7,727 bases of DNA from Puniceicoccales bacterium (lineage in GTDB: Bacteria; Verrucomicrobiota; Verrucomicrobiae; Opitutales; LL51). The stretch spans positions 1 to 7,727 of the forward strand of contig JAITBR010000006.1 of the NCBI GenBank assembly GCA_031283485.1. The letters run 5' to 3'. A program made the position numbers and the translations under genes. Below, one piece after another: positions 5,411 through 7,727 of this stretch. Every line of letters starts with the position of its first letter. The first letter of the stretch is position 1. The notes beneath the pieces were generated by a model, which did not search any database, was not told where the DNA came from, and saw only the letters and a list, made by a program, of their open reading frames with translations.

Positions 5411-6402
5411 GTGAGAAGAGGGAGTGTATTGTAATAAAGGGTATTGGTTCTTACGTGCCAGAACACGTGTTGACAAACGAAGATCTCAGCATGACCGTTG
5501 ATACGACCGACGAATGGATTCGCACGCGCACAGGAATTAAGGAACGACACATAGCGGCGGATGATCAGGCGACATCGGATTTGTGCGTACATGCGGCCAA
5601 ATCAGCAATTGAAAATGCAAAAATTAAGCCAGCAGATATTGATTTGATCATGGTTGGCACAATTTCGCCGGATATGTTAACACCAGCAACGGCCGTATTT
5701 GTCCAGCATAAACTCGGAGTGAACAACATTCCATGCTTTGACTTTAATTCGGCGTGTGCCGGGTTTCAATATGGGCTCGAAATCGCGAAATTGATGCTGC
5801 TGAGCTCCAAATATAAAAACATTCTACTGATATGCGGGGATAAATTGAGTGTCATTACGGACTGGAATGATCGGACAACATGTATTTTATTCGGTGATGG
5901 TGCAGGGGCCGTTGTATTATCGCGTGAACAGAGTGATCAGCCCGGTATAGTTGACGTTTTGATTAATTCGGATGGCGCATACAGTGGCGTCTTAAACGTT
6001 CCAGCTGGCGGTTCACAGAAACCGGCTTCCGAGCAAACTGTACGCGAACGGAAGCATTATCTGAGAATGGATGGACGTGAAGTTTTTAAACTTGCCGTGC
6101 AAAAAATGTGGGATTCCATAGCTGAAATATTGCGGCGCAATGATTTGACTATGGATGAAATAAGTCACGTGGTGACTCATCAGGCCAACATTCGAATAGT
6201 GGATGCCATTGCAGATCGCCTAAATATTTCACGGGAAAAAATGCGCATCACTTTGGATAAATTCGGTAACACATCGGCCTCATCGGTCGTATTGGCCATT
6301 GACCATTACAGAAAAGCTGGGATTATTTCGTGCGGTGAATTAATTTTGACGGCTGGATTTGGCGCTGGATTGACATGGGGATCGGCAATTGTAAGACTAT
6401 GA
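5407..6402 (+). CDS. fabH: Beta-ketoacyl-ACP synthase III (FabH)
   Basis: FabH condenses acetyl-CoA (or another short acyl-CoA) with malonyl-ACP to start type II fatty acid synthesis in the cytosol. At 331 residues it has the family's length. The catalytic triad is visible: Cys117 in DFNSACAGF, His258 in VVTHQAN and Asn288 in FGNTSASS. The N-terminal GIGSYVPEHVLTN and DEWIRTRTGI, and the C-terminal GFGAGLTWGSA, are also standard. The ATG at 5407 overlaps the plsX stop, giving tight stoichiometry with the enzyme that uses the acyl chains. The gap to the next gene is 15 nt. Primer preference (acetyl versus branched) cannot be judged from sequence. Confidence 0.96.
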   Translation: MSEKRECIVIKGIGSYVPEHVLTNEDLSMTVDTTDEWIRTRTGIKERHIAADDQATSDLCVHAAKSAIENAKIKPADIDLIMVGTISPDMLTPATAVFVQHKLGVNNIPCFDFNSACAGFQYGLEIAKLMLLSSKYKNILLICGDKLSVITDWNDRTTCILFGDGAGAVVLSREQSDQPGIVDVLINSDGAYSGVLNVPAGGSQKPASEQTVRERKHYLRMDGREVFKLAVQKMWDSIAEILRRNDLTMDEISHVVTHQANIRIVDAIADRLNISREKMRITLDKFGNTSASSVVLAIDHYRKAGIISCGELILTAGFGAGLTWGSAIVRL

Positions 6403-6417
6403 TTAGTTGGAAATGTT

Positions 6418-7497
6418 ATGCGAAAATTTATAGCAATATTTGCGCTAGTTGCGGCAGTTTATAACTTGCGAGCCGAGTTACTGTGGAATAGGCATGAGGG
6501 TTGGCACAGCAGTCCGAGCGATACGATTCGGCTCGAATCCGGTGATTTCGCCGCCCGAGAGATAATGAACAAAGCCCGATTGGAACAGGAAGAAGGTCGA
6601 AATCAGACTGCACTAAAGCTCTATGGCGATGTCTGCAAGAAATATCGAGATTCAGTATTTGCGCCGGAAGCATATTATCAAATGGGGAAGATTCGCAGGC
6701 AAAAACGCCAGTACAAGCATGCATTTAAGGCATTTGATGCGATTATAACCAAATATCCGCAATATCCCGGATTTAATAGGGTAGTCAGGGAGCAATTCGA
6801 TTTGGCGACTTTGTTAAAGGGTGGTTCGCGGCCATATTATTTCGGCGTAATACCAGGATTTAAAGATTACGCGTCGGCAATTGAGTTCTGTGAGAGCATC
6901 ATTAAACACGCACCCTACAACGATTTGGCACCACTTGCCCTGGTAAACATTTCCGAGCTCGCTCTGAAGGAAAAGAAATCAGCCGAGGCTATTGATGCGT
7001 TGGATCGGCTAATTGATGGTTACCCGGATTCGGAATATGCGCCATACGCGTATTTGAAAATTGCGAGCATATGCGCCGGCCTTGTGAAAAGTGTAAAAAA
7101 TGATCAGGGGGCCACCCAGGAGGCGGTGCACTATTATGAAGATTTTCTAATTTTGTACCCGACCCACGAGCTTGCTGAGGAGGCAAGATGTGGACTGGAT
7201 AAGATGAAAACTAAGCTTGCAATGAGTAAAATCGACGTTGGTGATTTTTATTTTCAGTCGCATAACAACCCAAAAGCGGCGGTTATAATGTATGAGGAAG
7301 CAATTAGCGTCTATCCGAATTCCAAGTCAGCGGCGTTGGCCAAGGAAAAAATCGATTGCGTTAGGGCGGGTAATTTGCCAAAAAAAACCCCCGTCGATTT
7401 TTTGTTTGGAAGGTGTAAGCGCCCGTCAGAGAAATTAGCGGCGGAGATTACTGAATCCGATATAAATTCACCTCTCGTGGAAACCATAACAGAGTAG
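6418..7497 (+). CDS. BamD-like outer-membrane assembly protein (TPR repeats, no lipobox)
   Basis: The 359-residue protein starts with a Sec signal peptide: MRKF, a hydrophobic stretch to about residue 15, and likely cleavage after NLRA (residue 19). The mature part is built from tetratricopeptide-like helical pairs, for example residues 45-80 (ALKLYGDVCKKYRDS), 84-116 (YYQMGKIRRQKRQYKHAFKA), 150-205, 208-250 and 270-305. This matches the BamD/YfiO family, which helps BamA fold beta-barrels into the outer membrane. The motif RPYYFGVIPGFKDY (138-151) resembles Opitutae homologues as I recall them. Unlike E. coli BamD there is no lipobox cysteine near the N terminus, so it is probably soluble in the periplasm or held by partners. 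TTGGAAA at 6407-6413 is a weak ribosome binding site. Another periplasmic TPR scaffold role remains possible. Confidence 0.82.
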   Translation: MRKFIAIFALVAAVYNLRAELLWNRHEGWHSSPSDTIRLESGDFAAREIMNKARLEQEEGRNQTALKLYGDVCKKYRDSVFAPEAYYQMGKIRRQKRQYKHAFKAFDAIITKYPQYPGFNRVVREQFDLATLLKGGSRPYYFGVIPGFKDYASAIEFCESIIKHAPYNDLAPLALVNISELALKEKKSAEAIDALDRLIDGYPDSEYAPYAYLKIASICAGLVKSVKNDQGATQEAVHYYEDFLILYPTHELAEEARCGLDKMKTKLAMSKIDVGDFYFQSHNNPKAAVIMYEEAISVYPNSKSAALAKEKIDCVRAGNLPKKTPVDFLFGRCKRPSEKLAAEITESDINSPLVETITE

Positions 7498-7502
7498 GAA
7501 AC

Positions 7503-7727
7503 ATGCGTAAGGTTTATGCCAATCTTGTTTCAACTATCGTTCTATGCTTTCTGTTGTGCGGTTGTGTGTGCTATCAGTTTGGAAATGAGTCCAAGTTGCC
7601 ATTCAAAACAATATACGTTGCTCCCGTGTGTAACGATTCCGTCGTTCCACAGATGCAAGCAGTTTTAAGTACCCAAATCAGGCAAAAACTGCTGCAGTGT
7701 CTCGGCGTTAAATTGGTAAGCAGTTCC
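7503..7727 (+). CDS. LptE-like LPS-assembly lipoprotein, N-terminal fragment (cut by window end)
   Basis: Seventy-five codons are visible and the frame is open at the right edge. Residues 1-20 form a lipoprotein signal (MRKV, hydrophobic LVSTIVLCFLL) ending in the lipobox LCGC, so Cys21 would be lipidated; Cys19 and Cys23 lie beside it. Next come CYQFGNES and KTIYVAPVCNDSVVPQMQAVLSTQI, resembling the LptE pattern Y-x-hG...(I/V)xVxxFxN...P.....L...(I/L). LptE plugs the LptD barrel in LPS export at the outer membrane. Only the first half of the domain is present, so the family call is moderate; other small outer-membrane lipoproteins with this fold are possible. AGGAA at 7496-7500 overlaps the stop codon of the preceding gene and serves as ribosome binding site, giving a 5-nt gap. 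Confidence 0.65.
   Translation, partial: MRKVYANLVSTIVLCFLLCGCVCYQFGNESKLPFKTIYVAPVCNDSVVPQMQAVLSTQIRQKLLQCLGVKLVSSS

Noticed and set aside
5134..5592. 152-codon - strand frame over the plsX-fabH junction
   Set aside because: Both + strand genes are fully conserved through this region; the reverse frame has no family features.

Overview
The window most likely comes from a Gram-negative bacterium of the Verrucomicrobiota, probably class Opitutae. Three things suggest this: the order rpmF-plsX-fabH followed by a BamD-like gene and an LptE-like gene; the sequence style of the BamD homologue (signal peptide, then an ELLW...EGW start and a central RPYYFGVIPGF motif); and an outer-membrane autotransporter. 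Base composition is moderately AT-rich. The taxonomic call is inferred from remembered protein style, not from a search. All supported genes lie on the + strand.

Positions 3-3339 hold one large autotransporter locus that enters from beyond the left edge. Its first part is an array of ~41-45 residue repeats (consensus VFGTGWANxNSEFSGWxIGNFGD...), decaying into degenerate copies by about position 1000. At 1182-1192 there is a run of 11 G. Before the run the repeat frame is open; as written it then runs out of frame to a stop at 1263. The adjacent frame is open from the end of the run to 3339 and encodes more passenger, an acidic linker and a C-terminal outer-membrane beta-barrel ending in Phe. 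A run of 10 or 13 G would join the two halves. The locus therefore looks like a contingency (phase-variable) gene caught in the OFF state, with a second source of variation in its near-identical tandem repeats. This is the most interesting part of the window.

Positions 3340-3789 contain no convincing gene. The stretch has several inverted repeats that could be a structured RNA, and possible promoter elements for what follows. tRNA-Val(GAC) lies at 3790-3866, with rpsU (ribosomal protein S21) only 23 nt downstream.

Positions 4154-7727 look like one operon: rpmF (L32), plsX and fabH (entry to phospholipid and fatty acid synthesis), then a BamD-type protein (outer-membrane protein assembly) and the start of an LptE-type lipoprotein (LPS export), which is cut by the right edge. 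Gaps are 24, -4, 15 and 5 nt, so the genes are probably co-transcribed. The set joins ribosome supply, acyl-chain production and outer-membrane building. The upstream autotransporter would itself be a client of the BAM machinery.
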